64,000 nucleotides of DNA from Acetobacter pomorum (GCF_002738225.1 NZ_PEBQ01000207.1:1-64000), one strand, 5' to 3'. Positions 27,422 through 37,929 are shown, counted from the stretch's first letter. The notes: generated by a model from the letters alone, not told the origin. Numbers and translations are program-made.

Positions 27422-28879
27422 TCAGTTCTTTTTGCTTTGGCCAGAAGAAAGCGCCAACCCGAACCCTCTGGGGTCTGTCCATCCAAAACATTTGCTTCCA
27501 TCACCCGGCAAACCGGCGGGGCAAGACACAAAATTGGCACGCCCTACACCATTGGTCACCTGGGGGCGCGTGCCTGCTATTGCTGCCTGTAACGCAACGG
27601 CAGCTGTATCTGCGGCAACATTCTGCCCGGATGCTGTAGCTGTTGCCTGAAACTGGGTTGTGCCACGATGTGCAATGGCAACCGGCAAAAGTGGCAAGGG
27701 CTTCCGCACAGGGGAGGCCCCCAGCATAATACCGGTGGAGCCTGCAATACGCCCAGTACCAAACAGGTTGTTCATGGTAAACGCACAACCAACAGATTCA
27801 CCCTGCCTGTCTGTCACGACAAAAGACGTGGAGGCTGGCAAAGCAGGCAAAACAGAACCGGTAGGAATATGCCCGGAATTCAAAAGGGCCTGTGCATCTG
27901 CAATACTGGTGGCTGCCCCTTTTGCGCCCTGCCGTGCACGCCAGCCGGATACCGCTGTTTCAGCCCTTACGCGGCCCCCATTCTGCCCGACATTGGAAAG
28001 ATACGCAGCCGCCATGCCAAACCCACCATCCGCTGGCGGGGGCAGAAAGCTGATATCAACACCATCAACACGTGCTGTCAGCGGTTGTGCTGCCACCGGA
28101 ATGGCGGCGCGCAAATCAAGCGTTGTAAGCCCCCCACCGGCAGCACGGGCTGCATCAGTAAAAGTCTGCCCCAATGCACCTACGTAAAGGTCACCCACCC
28201 CGGCAATACGCATTCGCTCCAATGCACCTGCCAGACGCGTTTGCACCATAACATCGTCTGCCACCAGCACGTTGCCGTTGGCATTACCAAAAATGGCGCG
28301 AGTTTTTTCATCCGCCAGCAAAGGAGCCTGCACGGCGGCAAGGTCTGATGCCAGCAACCCGCCCACAGGCACGCCGCGAGATGCCAGATTGCGGGCGGGC
28401 AGCAGCAGATCTGCAAAGTCCACACTGCCATAGCGCAACTGCATGATATATAAGCCACGCGCCAACATGGGAGCAGAAGCTGGGCGATCTGCCCCGGCAT
28501 CATTCAACCCGGCTCTGGGCAGGAAAATAAAGGCTTGCCCGGCACTATCTCCCGGCTTCCATGCCAGACAGGCGCCACCTCCCCCAAGAGATGCCCTGGA
28601 AGGCAGTGTAACAGAAAGGGCCAGCCCCAGTGCAGCCGCGGCATCTGCCGCATTACCCCCTTTGGCCAGAACATCACGCCCGACCAGAACGGCCTGAGGT
28701 TCATCCGCCACAACCTCACCCACAAACCCTGTTTCAACAGGCTGTGCGAGATGGCTGCCAGAGCTACAGGCTGGCAAAACGGAAGTAAGTGCAAGAGCCA
28801 AAGCGCCTGCACGCTTGCGAGAACCAGAAAGCACGGTTTTAAACCGCGTGAAACGGGGGATCATAGAACGGGCGGCCAC
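27422..28879 (-). CDS. Gamma-glutamyltranspeptidase-like lipoprotein
   Basis: A 485-residue protein of the GGT/Ntn-hydrolase family. The large-subunit-like part has VLAKGGNAADAAAALGLALS and ASLGGGGACLAWKPG; the small-subunit-like part has SVGCAFTMNNLFGTGRIAGS. It is about 100 residues shorter than typical GGT. Aligned to the E. coli TTHYSVVD motif, the nucleophile position is Ser350 (STSFVVTD) in place of Thr. The N-terminus ends in a lipobox-like LPAC near 35-38, suggesting an outer-membrane or periplasmic lipoprotein. GTG at 28879 has GGAG ten bases upstream; ATG at 28864 is an alternative. Activity cannot be assumed. Confidence 0.78.
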   Translation of the reverse strand: MAARSMIPRFTRFKTVLSGSRKRAGALALALTSVLPACSSGSHLAQPVETGFVGEVVADEPQAVLVGRDVLAKGGNAADAAAALGLALSVTLPSRASLGGGGACLAWKPGDSAGQAFIFLPRAGLNDAGADRPASAPMLARGLYIMQLRYGSVDFADLLLPARNLASRGVPVGGLLASDLAAVQAPLLADEKTRAIFGNANGNVLVADDVMVQTRLAGALERMRIAGVGDLYVGALGQTFTDAARAAGGGLTTLDLRAAIPVAAQPLTARVDGVDISFLPPPADGGFGMAAAYLSNVGQNGGRVRAETAVSGWRARQGAKGAATSIADAQALLNSGHIPTGSVLPALPASTSFVVTDRQGESVGCAFTMNNLFGTGRIAGSTGIMLGASPVRKPLPLLPVAIAHRGTTQFQATATASGQNVAADTAAVALQAAIAGTRPQVTNGVGRANFVSCPAGLPGDGSKCFGWTDPRGFGLALSSGQSKKN

Positions 28880-29031
28880 GCCTTGCTTTCTCCACTACTG
28901 GGCCCGTCCGGCGGGCAGTCGTCTGGATGATATCTTTCTGGATTAACCTGCTTTACCGCAAGCAGCAACCGCTCAACCTTGCCCCAACCACCGCACGTGC
29001 CATACCATTCCAGTTTATGGAGAAGGACACC

Positions 29032-29805
29032 ATGCAGAATCTGAAATCTTTCTTCCGCCTTACAGCAGGCGCTGGCGCATTGGCCGCTGCCCTGTTTTAT
29101 GCGGACTCCGCGCCAGCACGTGCCGCAGACAGCAGCTTTACGCCAGCCCAGCGCGCTGAAATTGTCAACATCATGCGCAATGCATTAAAAACCGACCCTT
29201 CCATTCTGTCGGATGCCATTGCCGCCCTGCAAACCAAAGCGGCCGCACAGAAAAATGCTTCTGTGCTGGATCTGGTGCGCCGTAACGCACCACTTTTTGG
29301 CGGAAGTTCTTCCGATGTCGTGCTGGGCAATCCGCATGGTACCCTCAGCGTGGTAGAGTTTTATGATCCCCGCTGCCCCTACTGCCGCAAGGTTTTAGAT
29401 GATCTGGATGCACTTGTTGCCGCAGAACCAGATTTAAGACTCGTGGAAAAGGTTATTCCTGTTCTGGGGCCAAACAGCACATTGGATGCTCAGGCCATTA
29501 TGGCCGCTGGCCTGCAAGGCAAGTACATTCCATTCCAGAAAATTCTGATGGCAGATTCTTCAGCTCCCGGTATGGACCGAATCCGCAATGCGGCCCATCA
29601 GGCCGGGCTGGATGCAGACAAGCTGGTGAAGGATATGAAAAGCTCTGCTGTCACCACAGCGCTGGCAAAAAATGTTGCCTTGGCCCGCTCCATCAATCTG
29701 GAGGGAACACCCACCTTCATTATTGGGGATCAGGCCATTATCCCCGGTGCGGTCTCTTTATCCGAACTCAAAGCCGCTGTGGAAAAGCTGAAAAACAGCC
29801 ATTAA
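29032..29805 (+). CDS. DsbA/DsbG-like periplasmic thiol:disulfide oxidoreductase
   Basis: A 257-residue exported protein. The signal peptide runs to about residue 30 (ALAAALFYADSAPARA). A helical N-terminal segment (AEIVNIMRNALKTDP) precedes a thioredoxin fold with the active site DPRCPYCRKVLDDLD and the cis-proline region NLEGTPTFIIG. This layout matches the DsbA-family proteins called Com1/BdbD-like in alphaproteobacteria, which oxidise or isomerise disulfides. GGAGAAGG lies just before the ATG at 29032. It converges on hemA across a strong hairpin. Confidence 0.9.
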   Translation: MQNLKSFFRLTAGAGALAAALFYADSAPARAADSSFTPAQRAEIVNIMRNALKTDPSILSDAIAALQTKAAAQKNASVLDLVRRNAPLFGGSSSDVVLGNPHGTLSVVEFYDPRCPYCRKVLDDLDALVAAEPDLRLVEKVIPVLGPNSTLDAQAIMAAGLQGKYIPFQKILMADSSAPGMDRIRNAAHQAGLDADKLVKDMKSSAVTTALAKNVALARSINLEGTPTFIIGDQAIIPGAVSLSELKAAVEKLKNSH

Positions 29806-29809
29806 TTTT

Positions 29810-29846
29810 TTGTGGCGGGTAGAGAGGAAACCTTTACCCGCCACAA
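29810..29846. terminator. Bidirectional terminator between the DsbA-like gene and hemA
   Basis: TTGTGGCGGGTA pairs with TACCCGCCACAA, a 12-bp stem with a 13-base loop. T-rich sequence lies on both sides as needed. Confidence 0.88.
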
Positions 29847-29852
29847 ATGTTT

Positions 29853-31160
29853 TTACGCGGCTGAGCAGGCTGCCTGACGTGCTGGCATAATGCCTTCTTC
29901 ACGCAGCAGGATACTCAGTGCGTTAATCAGATCATCCATCATCTCATCCGTGTGGAACGGCCCCGGCGTCAGGCGCAAGCGCTCCGTGCCCTGCGGCACA
30001 GTTGGATAATTGATGGGGGTTGCATAATGGCCATATTCCGTCAGCAAACGGCGGCTGATCTGCTTGCAGCGCTCAGCATCCCCAATGGGAATAGGCACAA
30101 TATGGCTAGGTGTCATGGTAAAGGGCACACCTGCCGCACGCAACCGATGGCGGAATGTATTAACGCGTTCAAAAATACACTCGCGCCGCCAGTTTTCAGC
30201 ACGCACCTTGCGCACACTGGCAAGTGCCCCGGCCACAACCGGCGGCGGCAAAGCCGTGGTGAAAATAAAGCCCGAAGCCGTAGAACGCAGAAAATCTACA
30301 ATTTCGGCAGAAGCCGTGATGTAGCCCCCATGTACCCCAAACCCCTTGGCCAGCGTGCCTTCAATAATATCAACCTGATCGGCCACACCATCACGCTGAG
30401 AAACACCACCACCTTCCTGACCATATAGGCCAACGGCGTGCACTTCATCCAGATATGTCAGCGCATTGTATTTGCGGGCAAGCGCACAGGTTCCGGCAAT
30501 ATCGGAAATATCACCGTCCATGGAATAAACGCTCTCAAACGCGATCAGCTTGGGAGCATCTTTTGGCGCTGCCGCCAGCTTTTCTTCCAGATCTTTCAGG
30601 TCATTATGTTCGTAAATGACTGTCTGAGACCCGCGCGCACCTTTAATCCCCGCGATCATGGAGGCATGATTCAGCCGGTCTGAAAAACAGATCCAGCCGG
30701 GCATGGATGTCAGAATGGTTTGAAGACTGGCCTGATTGGAAACATAACCAGAAATAAACAGAAGCCCCGCTTCCTTACCATGCAGGGAGGCGAGTTCTGC
30801 CTCTAGCTGTGTATGCAGCGGGCTTGTGCCTGCAATATTGCGCGTGCCACCGGCCCCGGCCCCATGTTCCCGAATAGCGGCAATGGCAGCGTCCTGCACC
30901 TCTGGCACAACGCCCATACCCAGATAGTCATTGGTAGACCAGACAATAACTTCACGCCCTTGCGGCAGACCCCTTACGGCTTCTTCGTACAAAGGAAAAC
31001 GCTCAGCCTGCCGCGCCAATGGTGTAAAGGTTCTGTATCGCCCCTGATGTCTGATCTGATCCAGCGCCTGATGGCAATGATCATAAAAAGGATGGCGGGC
31101 GTTTTTTATCGCTCCCACGCTAACTTTCTCCTCGCTTCTCGTCAGAAACGGTCGGGGCAT
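29853..31160 (-). CDS. hemA: 5-aminolevulinate synthase
   Basis: Condenses glycine and succinyl-CoA to 5-aminolevulinate, the first step of haem synthesis by the C4 route of alphaproteobacteria. The 435 residues contain [62 protein letters not shown] and the PLP lysine in [16 protein letters not shown]-terminal [20 protein letters not shown] is also typical. Acetic acid bacteria have many haem-containing dehydrogenases and oxidases, so haem supply matters here. Confidence 0.97.
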   Translation of the reverse strand: MPRPFLTRSEEKVSVGAIKNARHPFYDHCHQALDQIRHQGRYRTFTPLARQAERFPLYEEAVRGLPQGREVIVWSTNDYLGMGVVPEVQDAAIAAIREHGAGAGGTRNIAGTSPLHTQLEAELASLHGKEAGLLFISGYVSNQASLQTILTSMPGWICFSDRLNHASMIAGIKGARGSQTVIYEHNDLKDLEEKLAAAPKDAPKLIAFESVYSMDGDISDIAGTCALARKYNALTYLDEVHAVGLYGQEGGGVSQRDGVADQVDIIEGTLAKGFGVHGGYITASAEIVDFLRSTASGFIFTTALPPPVVAGALASVRKVRAENWRRECIFERVNTFRHRLRAAGVPFTMTPSHIVPIPIGDAERCKQISRRLLTEYGHYATPINYPTVPQGTERLRLTPGPFHTDEMMDDLINALSILLREEGIMPARQAACSAA

Positions 31161-31220
31161 GGCGCGTACCCATCGGCCGTCTGGCCTGTGTGTTCACACG
31201 TTTGTGTATATAATGCTGCT

Positions 31221-31697
31221 TTATCGCACATACACCCGCACAATCGGTTTCGTCACGGAAGAATCCGGCATAGCGGACATTTCCACCTGCGCTTCAGAAG
31301 CGCCAGCGTTAATGATTTCCTGTAATACAGCACGCCCATCCCCCTGCACCAGATTCATCAGGGACGTCTGTTCTGCATCTGCATTGGCCTGTGGAGGCAC
31401 CAGACACCTGACAACAAACAGAACATCAGGTTTGCGGCTAAGGGCAAGGCGCGTAATCTGATCAACAGGCCCTTCCCATTGCGATGCAGGGGTGCCTGCG
31501 GCCAGCTCAATCAGCGGTGGCACAGGCGGCGGCCCCGGTGGTGGTGGCGGAATATAGGGCTTGGGCGCCACACCTGCATTGGGATTGAAGGTTTTTTGAT
31601 CAACCAACTTGCAGCCTGTCATGCCAACCAGCACGCACCCCGCAACAACAACACGCAGAAAAGACCCTTTTTCTGTAACTCGGGAAACGGGCAGCAT
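31221..31697 (-). CDS. Proline-rich lipoprotein of unknown function
   Basis: A 158-residue protein with a hydrophobic start ending in a lipobox (VLVGMTGC), a short Pro-rich linker (PKPYIPPPPPGPPPVPP), and a compact C-terminal domain of about 95 residues ending TKPIVRVYVR. I do not recognise the domain. GGAG about a dozen bases before the ATG at 31697 supports that start. It lies upstream of hemA on the same strand with 60 bp between and diverges from the transketolase-like gene. Confidence 0.65.
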   Translation of the reverse strand: MLPVSRVTEKGSFLRVVVAGCVLVGMTGCKLVDQKTFNPNAGVAPKPYIPPPPPGPPPVPPLIELAAGTPASQWEGPVDQITRLALSRKPDVLFVVRCLVPPQANADAEQTSLMNLVQGDGRAVLQEIINAGASEAQVEMSAMPDSSVTKPIVRVYVR

Positions 31698-31854
31698 AAC
31701 AGAACAGTTCTCCACCAGAACGTGTAATGGCAATTCAACATGGCTTTACAGGACCATTTCTGTTTCTTTCGCGCTCTCCTGCACCGGGTGCAAGCCCTTT
31801 GGGCCTTTTCTTGCTCTTTTCAGCAGCAAAAATTCGTTCCACACTCCTTACCCA

Positions 31855-33786
31855 ATGGCACAGGCCGCACTTACAGACCATCCACTTGCTTCACCTGCAG
31901 CAGCAGCGGCTACGCAGGATGCTGTTGTGCTGCGCCTGTGCGCAGCGGCTCGCTTACTGTTGGAAAAAGCCCGAAATCCTGCCCATCTGGCGTTGCTGCA
32001 AACACTTTGCCTGCCCGTTACAACATTATGGTGCCGTGTGCTGCGGTTTGATCCGGCACATCCAGATTGGCCTGATCGGGACAGATTTGTGGTGCCCTCC
32101 GCAATCCTGCACCCTTTGCTACAGGCCATGTTGCACCTAAGCGGAACCTTTCCTTTTTCCGAGTCTCCCTTAGAATATGGCGTGGATCCGGGCATAGAAA
32201 CGGCACCCGGCCCAGCCGGGCAAGGAATTGCGGCCGCAGCCGGCATGGCGCTTGCAGAACACCTGCTTGCAAAGCGCTATGGGCGCTCATTGGTCAACCA
32301 TCGTACATGGGTTCTGGCACGGGATGCAGATCTGGCAACAGGGGTTGCCATGGAAGCCGCGCAGCTTGCCGGACGTTTTGGGTTAACCCAGCTTGCTGTT
32401 ATGGTAAGCCCCACCCCAGGAACAGATAGAACCGATTTTTCAAACTCCCTGGCACGTTTTGGTGCATCTGGCTGGAGTATCCGCAAAGTGGATGCTGCAC
32501 ACTCAGGTGCCATCAATGCGGCATTGGCGGCAACATTACGCGCCAAAAAGCCAACGCTTATTGCCTGTATGCCGCCAGAAAACCCACAACATTCCATGCC
32601 CCACCCCTGCCTGTCGCCAGAAGAGGAACTGACAGGCCCTTGGAGCCCGACCGCACGACGAGGCGCCACCGCTTATCGCTCATGGTTAAAACGCTTGGCC
32701 AGACATCGCCAGCGCACTGCTTTTGAGCGAGAAACCACCAATACACTCCCCAGTCTGCTCATGGAGGACTGGAGCCGCCTTTGCCGCCGCGCCATGCAAC
32801 CCATGCACCAGGCATCCACCCAACAAGCCGCTATCGCCAGCCTGCACACGCTCTCTGCCCTTCTGCCAGAACTAACAGTCTTAACCGCCACCTCTGCGCT
32901 CCCCAGAACTCCTGCGGCGGCACACATACAGCCCGATTGGCCCTGTAATATTCAGGAACATGGTATGGCCGGCATGCTGAATGGCATGTCCCTGCACGGA
33001 GGTATTCTGCCTTGTGGTATTGCCAGCATCATCACGGTAGATCGCATGCGCGCGGCATTGCGCATGGCCGCCCTGATGCGCCGAAAAATTATTTACCTTT
33101 TAACAGATGATGGACTGGCACTTAGCCATGATGGCGCTGGCTGGCAGCCTGTAGAGCAACTGGCCAGCCTGCGTGCCATGCCGCATCTGGCCGTTTTTCG
33201 GCCCGCCAACGCGCAGGAAGCCTTTGCGTGCTGGAAAGCCGCCATGCGCTGGCAATCTGGCCCGGCAGTTATCATGCTGTGCCCCACCCTGCCCGAACAT
33301 TCCCACACCGTGCCTATGCAGGGGTCTGCGGCCCGTGGGGGATATATTCTGCACGGCAGCCACACACGGCAGGTTACCCTTATTGCCTCTGGCCCTGAAG
33401 TCAGCATTGCTTTGGAAACAGAACAGCTTTTACAACAACACGGCATACAGGCTGCCGTTGTTTCCATCCCCTGTTGGGAAGTGTTTTCCAACCAGCCGGA
33501 AGCCTATAAAACAGCCATTCTGGGCAGCAATGTTCTGCGCGTGGGCATTGAGGCCGCCTCTGGCTTTGGGTGGGAACGCTGGCTGGGCAACCAGGGATTT
33601 TTCGTTGGTATGGATGATTTTGGCATATCCGCCCCAGCCAACGCGGTGTATGAACGCTTTGGCATTACTGCCGGAGCGATTTGCGCGCGCGTGCTAAAAC
33701 ACCTGCGTGCATCCGGCGCCACAGAGGAAAGGTTCTTTCAGGCGCCATCATCCACTTCCCGTCAGCAAGAGCGGGAACCGTTGTAA
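31855..33786 (+). CDS. Degenerate transketolase homologue, probable pseudoenzyme
   Basis: The 643 residues align along their length with transketolase: [60 protein letters not shown] and a C-terminal [14 protein letters not shown]. However, the thiamine-diphosphate GDG motif reads ARDAD (from 155), the Mg-binding Asn is lost, and the catalytic histidines of SGHPG, NGHGS and THDS are replaced (RNPAH, PSAIL, TDDG at 417). Only the activating Glu368 (IQEHGM) remains. The frame is intact and codon use looks normal, so this is not a decayed gene. It lies 53 bp before gap, the place of a normal tkt. The ATG at 31855 lacks a clear Shine-Dalgarno. Transketolase activity is unlikely. Confidence 0.8.
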   Translation: MAQAALTDHPLASPAAAAATQDAVVLRLCAAARLLLEKARNPAHLALLQTLCLPVTTLWCRVLRFDPAHPDWPDRDRFVVPSAILHPLLQAMLHLSGTFPFSESPLEYGVDPGIETAPGPAGQGIAAAAGMALAEHLLAKRYGRSLVNHRTWVLARDADLATGVAMEAAQLAGRFGLTQLAVMVSPTPGTDRTDFSNSLARFGASGWSIRKVDAAHSGAINAALAATLRAKKPTLIACMPPENPQHSMPHPCLSPEEELTGPWSPTARRGATAYRSWLKRLARHRQRTAFERETTNTLPSLLMEDWSRLCRRAMQPMHQASTQQAAIASLHTLSALLPELTVLTATSALPRTPAAAHIQPDWPCNIQEHGMAGMLNGMSLHGGILPCGIASIITVDRMRAALRMAALMRRKIIYLLTDDGLALSHDGAGWQPVEQLASLRAMPHLAVFRPANAQEAFACWKAAMRWQSGPAVIMLCPTLPEHSHTVPMQGSAARGGYILHGSHTRQVTLIASGPEVSIALETEQLLQQHGIQAAVVSIPCWEVFSNQPEAYKTAILGSNVLRVGIEAASGFGWERWLGNQGFFVGMDDFGISAPANAVYERFGITAGAICARVLKHLRASGATEERFFQAPSSTSRQQEREPL

Positions 33787-33795
33787 CAATAAAAA

Positions 33796-33809
33796 GATCG
33801 TACACGATC
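33796..33809 (+). promoter_or_regulatory. Short dyad between the transketolase-like gene and gap
   Basis: GATCGT and ACGATC flank a two-base centre in the 53-bp gap before gap. It could be an operator or an mRNA stem; it is not followed by a T-run, so it is not a terminator. Confidence 0.3.
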
Positions 33810-33839
33810 ACAGAACGAAAAGAACGGAGAAAGAAAACC

Positions 33840-34862
33840 ATGGCAGTCAAAATCGCTATCAATGGCTTCGGACGCATCGGCCGCCTTGTGCTGCGCGGCA
33901 TTATTGAAAGTGGACGCACCGATGTTGTGCCTGTCGCTATCAATGATCTGGGCAGCGTAGAAGCCAATGCCCATCTGCTGAGCTATGACAGCGTGCATGG
34001 TCGCCTGCCTGCCGATATCCGGGTAGATGGCAATAAAATTATTGTCACTGCCAATGGCCGCACATGGGACCCCATTACAGTTTCTGCAGAACGTGATCCC
34101 TCCAAGGTGCCTTTTCAGGGCGTAGACGTGGCCATGGAATGCACTGGCCTGTTCACTTCCAAGGAAAAAGCGCAGCCTTTGCTAACAGCGGGCGCACGTA
34201 AAGTTATTATTTCCGCACCAGCCACAGATGTGGACGCCACCATTGTTTACGGTGTGAACCAGGATGTTCTGACACCGGACATGACCGTGATCTCCAACGC
34301 ATCGTGCACCACAAACTGCCTGGCCCCAATGGCCAAGGTGTTGGAAGATGCCTTTGGCATTGAACGTGGCTACATGGTGACCATCCATTCTTACACGGGT
34401 GATCAGCGCACGGTGGATACGCTGCACAAGGATCTGCGCCGCGCCCGCGCCGCTGGCCTGAACATGATTCCAACCTCCACCGGGGCCGCGCGCGCCGTTG
34501 GGCTGGTTTTGCCACAGCTTAAAGGTAAGCTGGATGGCACAGCCATTCGTGTTCCGACTGCCAATGTTTCCATTGTTTCTCTGGACTTCGTGCCCAAAAA
34601 CGCGCCTACTTCAGCTGAGGACGTCAACAACGCCATCAAGGCTGTTGTGGACTCCGGTAAAATGAAAAACGCTCTGGCTTATTCTGATGCGCCGCTCGTC
34701 AGTTCTGATTTCAACCACGCGCTGGCATCTTCTACATTTGATGCAACTCAGACAGCCTTGGTAGATGGTGGCAAGCTTGTTCGTGTGTGCTCCTGGTACG
34801 ATAACGAATGGGGTTTCTCCAACCGCATGTCTGATACAGCCGCCCTGTTCGGGAGCCTGTAA
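33840..34862 (+). CDS. gap: Glyceraldehyde-3-phosphate dehydrogenase
   Basis: Interconverts glyceraldehyde 3-phosphate and 1,3-bisphosphoglycerate. The 340 residues have the Rossmann start [18 protein letters not shown], the catalytic cysteine in [15 protein letters not shown], the conserved histidine region [14 protein letters not shown] and C-terminal [21 protein letters not shown] precedes the ATG. The gap stop and pgk start share bases (TAATG). Acetic acid bacteria generally lack phosphofructokinase, so this step likely serves the pentose phosphate route and gluconeogenesis. Confidence 0.97.
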   Translation: MAVKIAINGFGRIGRLVLRGIIESGRTDVVPVAINDLGSVEANAHLLSYDSVHGRLPADIRVDGNKIIVTANGRTWDPITVSAERDPSKVPFQGVDVAMECTGLFTSKEKAQPLLTAGARKVIISAPATDVDATIVYGVNQDVLTPDMTVISNASCTTNCLAPMAKVLEDAFGIERGYMVTIHSYTGDQRTVDTLHKDLRRARAAGLNMIPTSTGAARAVGLVLPQLKGKLDGTAIRVPTANVSIVSLDFVPKNAPTSAEDVNNAIKAVVDSGKMKNALAYSDAPLVSSDFNHALASSTFDATQTALVDGGKLVRVCSWYDNEWGFSNRMSDTAALFGSL

Positions 34863-36085
34863 TGGCAGAACTTCCTTTCAGCACGCTGGATACGCTTGAC
34901 CCAAAAGGCAAACGTATTCTGCTGCGTGTAGACCTGAACGTCCCCATGAAGGACGGAAAGGTGACAGACGAAACACGTATTGAACGTGTTGTACCCACCA
35001 TTCGCGAACTGGCTGAAAAAGGCGGGCGGGTTATTCTGCTCAGCCATTTTGACCGGCCAAAAGGCAAGGTGGTGCCCGATATGTCACTCCAGCCCATTGC
35101 TACGGCTCTGGCCACAGCTTTGGGGCGGCCTGTCAATTTTGTGCATGATTGCATTGGCCCGGATGTAGAAGCCGCAGCACGTTCTATGCAGGATGGAGAC
35201 ATCCTGCTGCTGGAAAACACACGCTTCCAGCCAGGCGAAGAAAAGAACGATGCAGGCTTGTCGGCTGCTCTTGCCAGCCTTGGCGATGTGTATGTGAACG
35301 ATGCCTTTTCTGCCGCGCATCGTGCTCATGCTTCTACCGCTGGCGTTGCAGCCCATCTACCATCTTATGGTGGCCGGTTGATGCAGGCAGAACTGGAAGC
35401 CCTGTATGCTGCGCTGGAAAACCCGGAACGGCCTGTTGGGGCTATTGTGGGTGGCGCGAAAATATCCACCAAACTCCAGTTGCTGGAAAACATGCTGGCA
35501 AAGGTGGATATGCTGGCCATTGGTGGCGCTATGGCCAACACCTTTCTGGCTGCCAAAGGGCTAAAGGTTGGCAAATCCCTGATCGAAAAAGACATGCTGG
35601 ATACAGCACGCACGATTATGGAACAGGCCAAAGCCAAAAATTGCGATCTGGTTCTACCGGTAGATGTGGTGATTTCGGAAGATTTCATTGCCGGAGCACC
35701 CACGCAGGTTGTGCCCGTAACGGCTATTCCTGACGGTTGGATGGCGCTGGACCTTGGGCCCGAAACTGTAAAACTGCTGGAAAGCAAAATTGCTGGCCTG
35801 AAAACACTGGTCTGGAACGGGCCTTTGGGCGTGTTTGAGTTGCCACCGTTTGACGAAGGCACCAATGCCGTTGCGCAAGCTGCTGCCAAATTGACCCAGG
35901 AAGGCAAGCTGAAAACCGTGGCCGGTGGGGGGGATACTGTCTCTGCCCTCCGCCATGCAGGTGTGTTGCATAAGATGTCTTATGTTTCCACCGCAGGCGG
36001 TGCTTTTCTGGAATGGCTAGAAGGCAAGATTCTGCCGGGTCTGACAGCCATCAGCACCACACTGGAAAAAACCCTGCCGATCTAA
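34862..36085 (+). CDS. pgk: Phosphoglycerate kinase
   Basis: Transfers phosphate between 1,3-bisphosphoglycerate and ADP. The 407 residues show [18 protein letters not shown], the substrate-binding [28 protein letters not shown], and the nucleotide-binding end [15 protein letters not shown] and [14 protein letters not shown]. The start codon overlaps the gap stop, so translation is coupled. Last gene of the three-gene operon; a strong terminator follows. Confidence 0.97.
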   Translation: MAELPFSTLDTLDPKGKRILLRVDLNVPMKDGKVTDETRIERVVPTIRELAEKGGRVILLSHFDRPKGKVVPDMSLQPIATALATALGRPVNFVHDCIGPDVEAAARSMQDGDILLLENTRFQPGEEKNDAGLSAALASLGDVYVNDAFSAAHRAHASTAGVAAHLPSYGGRLMQAELEALYAALENPERPVGAIVGGAKISTKLQLLENMLAKVDMLAIGGAMANTFLAAKGLKVGKSLIEKDMLDTARTIMEQAKAKNCDLVLPVDVVISEDFIAGAPTQVVPVTAIPDGWMALDLGPETVKLLESKIAGLKTLVWNGPLGVFELPPFDEGTNAVAQAAAKLTQEGKLKTVAGGGDTVSALRHAGVLHKMSYVSTAGGAFLEWLEGKILPGLTAISTTLEKTLPI

Positions 36086-36136
36086 GCAGGTTTTATAGAG
36101 CCTTAGATCGCTCCTGCGTTTAAGGTCTATTTTTAC

Positions 36137-36171
36137 AAAACCACTTCAGGCTTTATGTCTGGAGTGGTTTT
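36137..36171. terminator. Terminator after pgk, shared with the converging EamA gene
   Basis: AAAACCACTTCAG pairs with CTGGAGTGGTTTT (13 bp with one G-T), followed by a T-run. The EamA stop lies immediately beyond, so it may act in both directions. Confidence 0.9.
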
Positions 36172-36172
36172 T

Positions 36173-37066
36173 TTATGCTTTATGCGAAGCCGCCGTTTGC
36201 ACGCGTGGGTGTCCGTACATCTGCATGACCCCAACGCCAATCATAACAATGCATCCTCCAACAAGAGTACGTGCACTTGGCACTTCCCTAACCAATAAAA
36301 ACGCCAGCAGAAGCGTTGTTGGCGAAAGAAGATAAAGCAGCCCAGATGAACGGGCCACACCAACCTGCCCCACCACATGCGCCCAAGCACCATACCCCAA
36401 AATAGATGGAAACACTCCCAACACCCCAACCAGAGCCCAAGGTTGCCACCCATTATGCGTGGTGATGGCAAAAGGCAGCCACGGCAAAAGCAAGCCAGCG
36501 CCAATTAACAAAATATAGGCTGTGGTCACCAATGCGCCGTATCGGGTTACCAAAGGCCGTTGCAGCAAATAATAGGTTGCTGAACATAAAGCCGCCGCCA
36601 GCATAATTGTGGTGCCAGATCCAAAACCAAGGCCACCGGGCTGCCCGCTCCCAATAACCATCACTCCTGTAAAACTTACAAGAGAACCCAGCCAGCCCCA
36701 CACTGTCAGGCGTTCCTTTAAAAAAAGAACAGCAACAATGGCTGCCAAAAAGGGTGCTGTATTAAGCAACAAACTTGCTGCACCAGCAGAAACCGTCTGC
36801 TCTCCTGTATTAAAGAGAATATTGTAAAGGGAAATGCCAATACCTCCACATGCCACAAAGCGCGGCAAATCCTTCATGCGCGGCAGAGGTGGGCGTTTTA
36901 CAAACAGCCAACAGGCAACAAAGCATGCCGCAACCATGTACCGGGCCGCCGCCAATGGTATTGGAGCAAAAAACGGTAATGCCAAACGCACAACAGGATA
37001 CGCACACGCCCAAGACAACAGCGCGACCATAACTGCCAAAACTGGCACGGGTTTATGAGGAACCAC
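36173..37066 (-). CDS. EamA/DMT family transporter
   Basis: A 297-residue inner-membrane protein with about ten hydrophobic helices and two EamA repeats; WACAYPVVRLALPFFAP opens the first and the GALVTTAYILLIGAG region the second. The family includes amino-acid, nucleobase and drug exporters; the substrate here is unknown. The predicted start is GTG at 37066; an ATG at 37030 falls inside the first helix. It lies 57 bp downstream of the phosphatase-like gene on the same strand. Confidence 0.88.
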   Translation of the reverse strand: MVPHKPVPVLAVMVALLSWACAYPVVRLALPFFAPIPLAAARYMVAACFVACWLFVKRPPLPRMKDLPRFVACGGIGISLYNILFNTGEQTVSAGAASLLLNTAPFLAAIVAVLFLKERLTVWGWLGSLVSFTGVMVIGSGQPGGLGFGSGTTIMLAAALCSATYYLLQRPLVTRYGALVTTAYILLIGAGLLLPWLPFAITTHNGWQPWALVGVLGVFPSILGYGAWAHVVGQVGVARSSGLLYLLSPTTLLLAFLLVREVPSARTLVGGCIVMIGVGVMQMYGHPRVQTAASHKA

Positions 37067-37123
37067 GATATCAGGCCCTGCAAGAACAAGAGGTTATAAA
37101 AACGAGATTCCTCTCCGCAGCAC

Positions 37124-37798
37124 TTATTCGCGCCGCAAAACCTGATCTGTCAGGAAAGAAGAAAGCTTATTGGCAACAAATTCTGCCTTCAGGGCATGTT
37201 CATCATATTCATTACGCACCCATTCAAGAAATGGCAGACGGCCTTCTCCCTCCGCCTGATAGTGCAAGAAAAACGCATCCAGAATACCTGTGCGTGAACT
37301 GCGGAAATGTCCGTATTTCCAAGACAGTTCCTTCAGTGCCTGTTGGGCAGATCCGCCCTCAAACAGTACAACCAGCCCAGATGCCAATCCCGCGCGGTCT
37401 GCGCCAGATTTACAATGCATCAGTATTGGAAAATCCAATTTCTGATACATCTCCGCAAAACGTAAAATTCTGTCTTTATGAGGGGCGCCACGGCTTTCAA
37501 ACGCCATATCAACATGCTGCAGACCAAGCTCTTCAGCTGCATTGCGCGAAAGAGCATCAGACCCGCATTTTCTATGTCCGCGCAAATTTACCAGAGTCCG
37601 CAGGCCCAAACGCTCTTTCATCCATTTCAGGCGTGCGGGTGTCGGATGATTGCACCGATAGACCTTGCCCGGAATAACGGCATGGAAGTTTGTCCATACC
37701 AGGCGGAAAATGGCATGATCTACAAACAGGCTGTCAGTCCAGGCCCGTGCACGGCCAGATGATGAAGAAAGATGGCCGTCAAACACAAAAAACCTCAC
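37124..37798 (-). CDS. Tyrosine/dual-specificity phosphatase-like protein
   Basis: A 224-residue protein with the Cys-X5-Arg phosphatase signature in MHCKSGADRAGLASGL and a preceding VYRCNHPTPARL and LVNLRG region typical of the DSP-like family of bacterial tyrosine phosphatases. The substrate is unknown. No ATG occurs near the N-terminus; the GTG at 37798 is a guess and no good ribosome-binding site was seen, so the true start may be later. It stands alone between sdhB and the EamA gene. Confidence 0.78.
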   Translation of the reverse strand: MRFFVFDGHLSSSSGRARAWTDSLFVDHAIFRLVWTNFHAVIPGKVYRCNHPTPARLKWMKERLGLRTLVNLRGHRKCGSDALSRNAAEELGLQHVDMAFESRGAPHKDRILRFAEMYQKLDFPILMHCKSGADRAGLASGLVVLFEGGSAQQALKELSWKYGHFRSSRTGILDAFFLHYQAEGEGRLPFLEWVRNEYDEHALKAEFVANKLSSFLTDQVLRRE

Positions 37799-37896
37799 TA
37801 CAAACAGATCGTATTCTAGCAGGTTTCATGTTCCATCTTCCTCTGCTGCCGTCAATGCAGAAGGAAAGGAGAGCACATATCTCCAACATATTACAA

Positions 37897-37929
37897 AAAA
37901 CCCGGTAAGGCTTAGCCCCACCGGGTTTT
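37897..37929 (-). terminator. Terminator of the sdhCDAB operon
   Basis: AAAACCCGGT pairs with ACCGGGTTTT across a 13-base loop, 30 bp past sdhB. The plus-strand A-run gives the minus-strand U-run. Confidence 0.9.
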
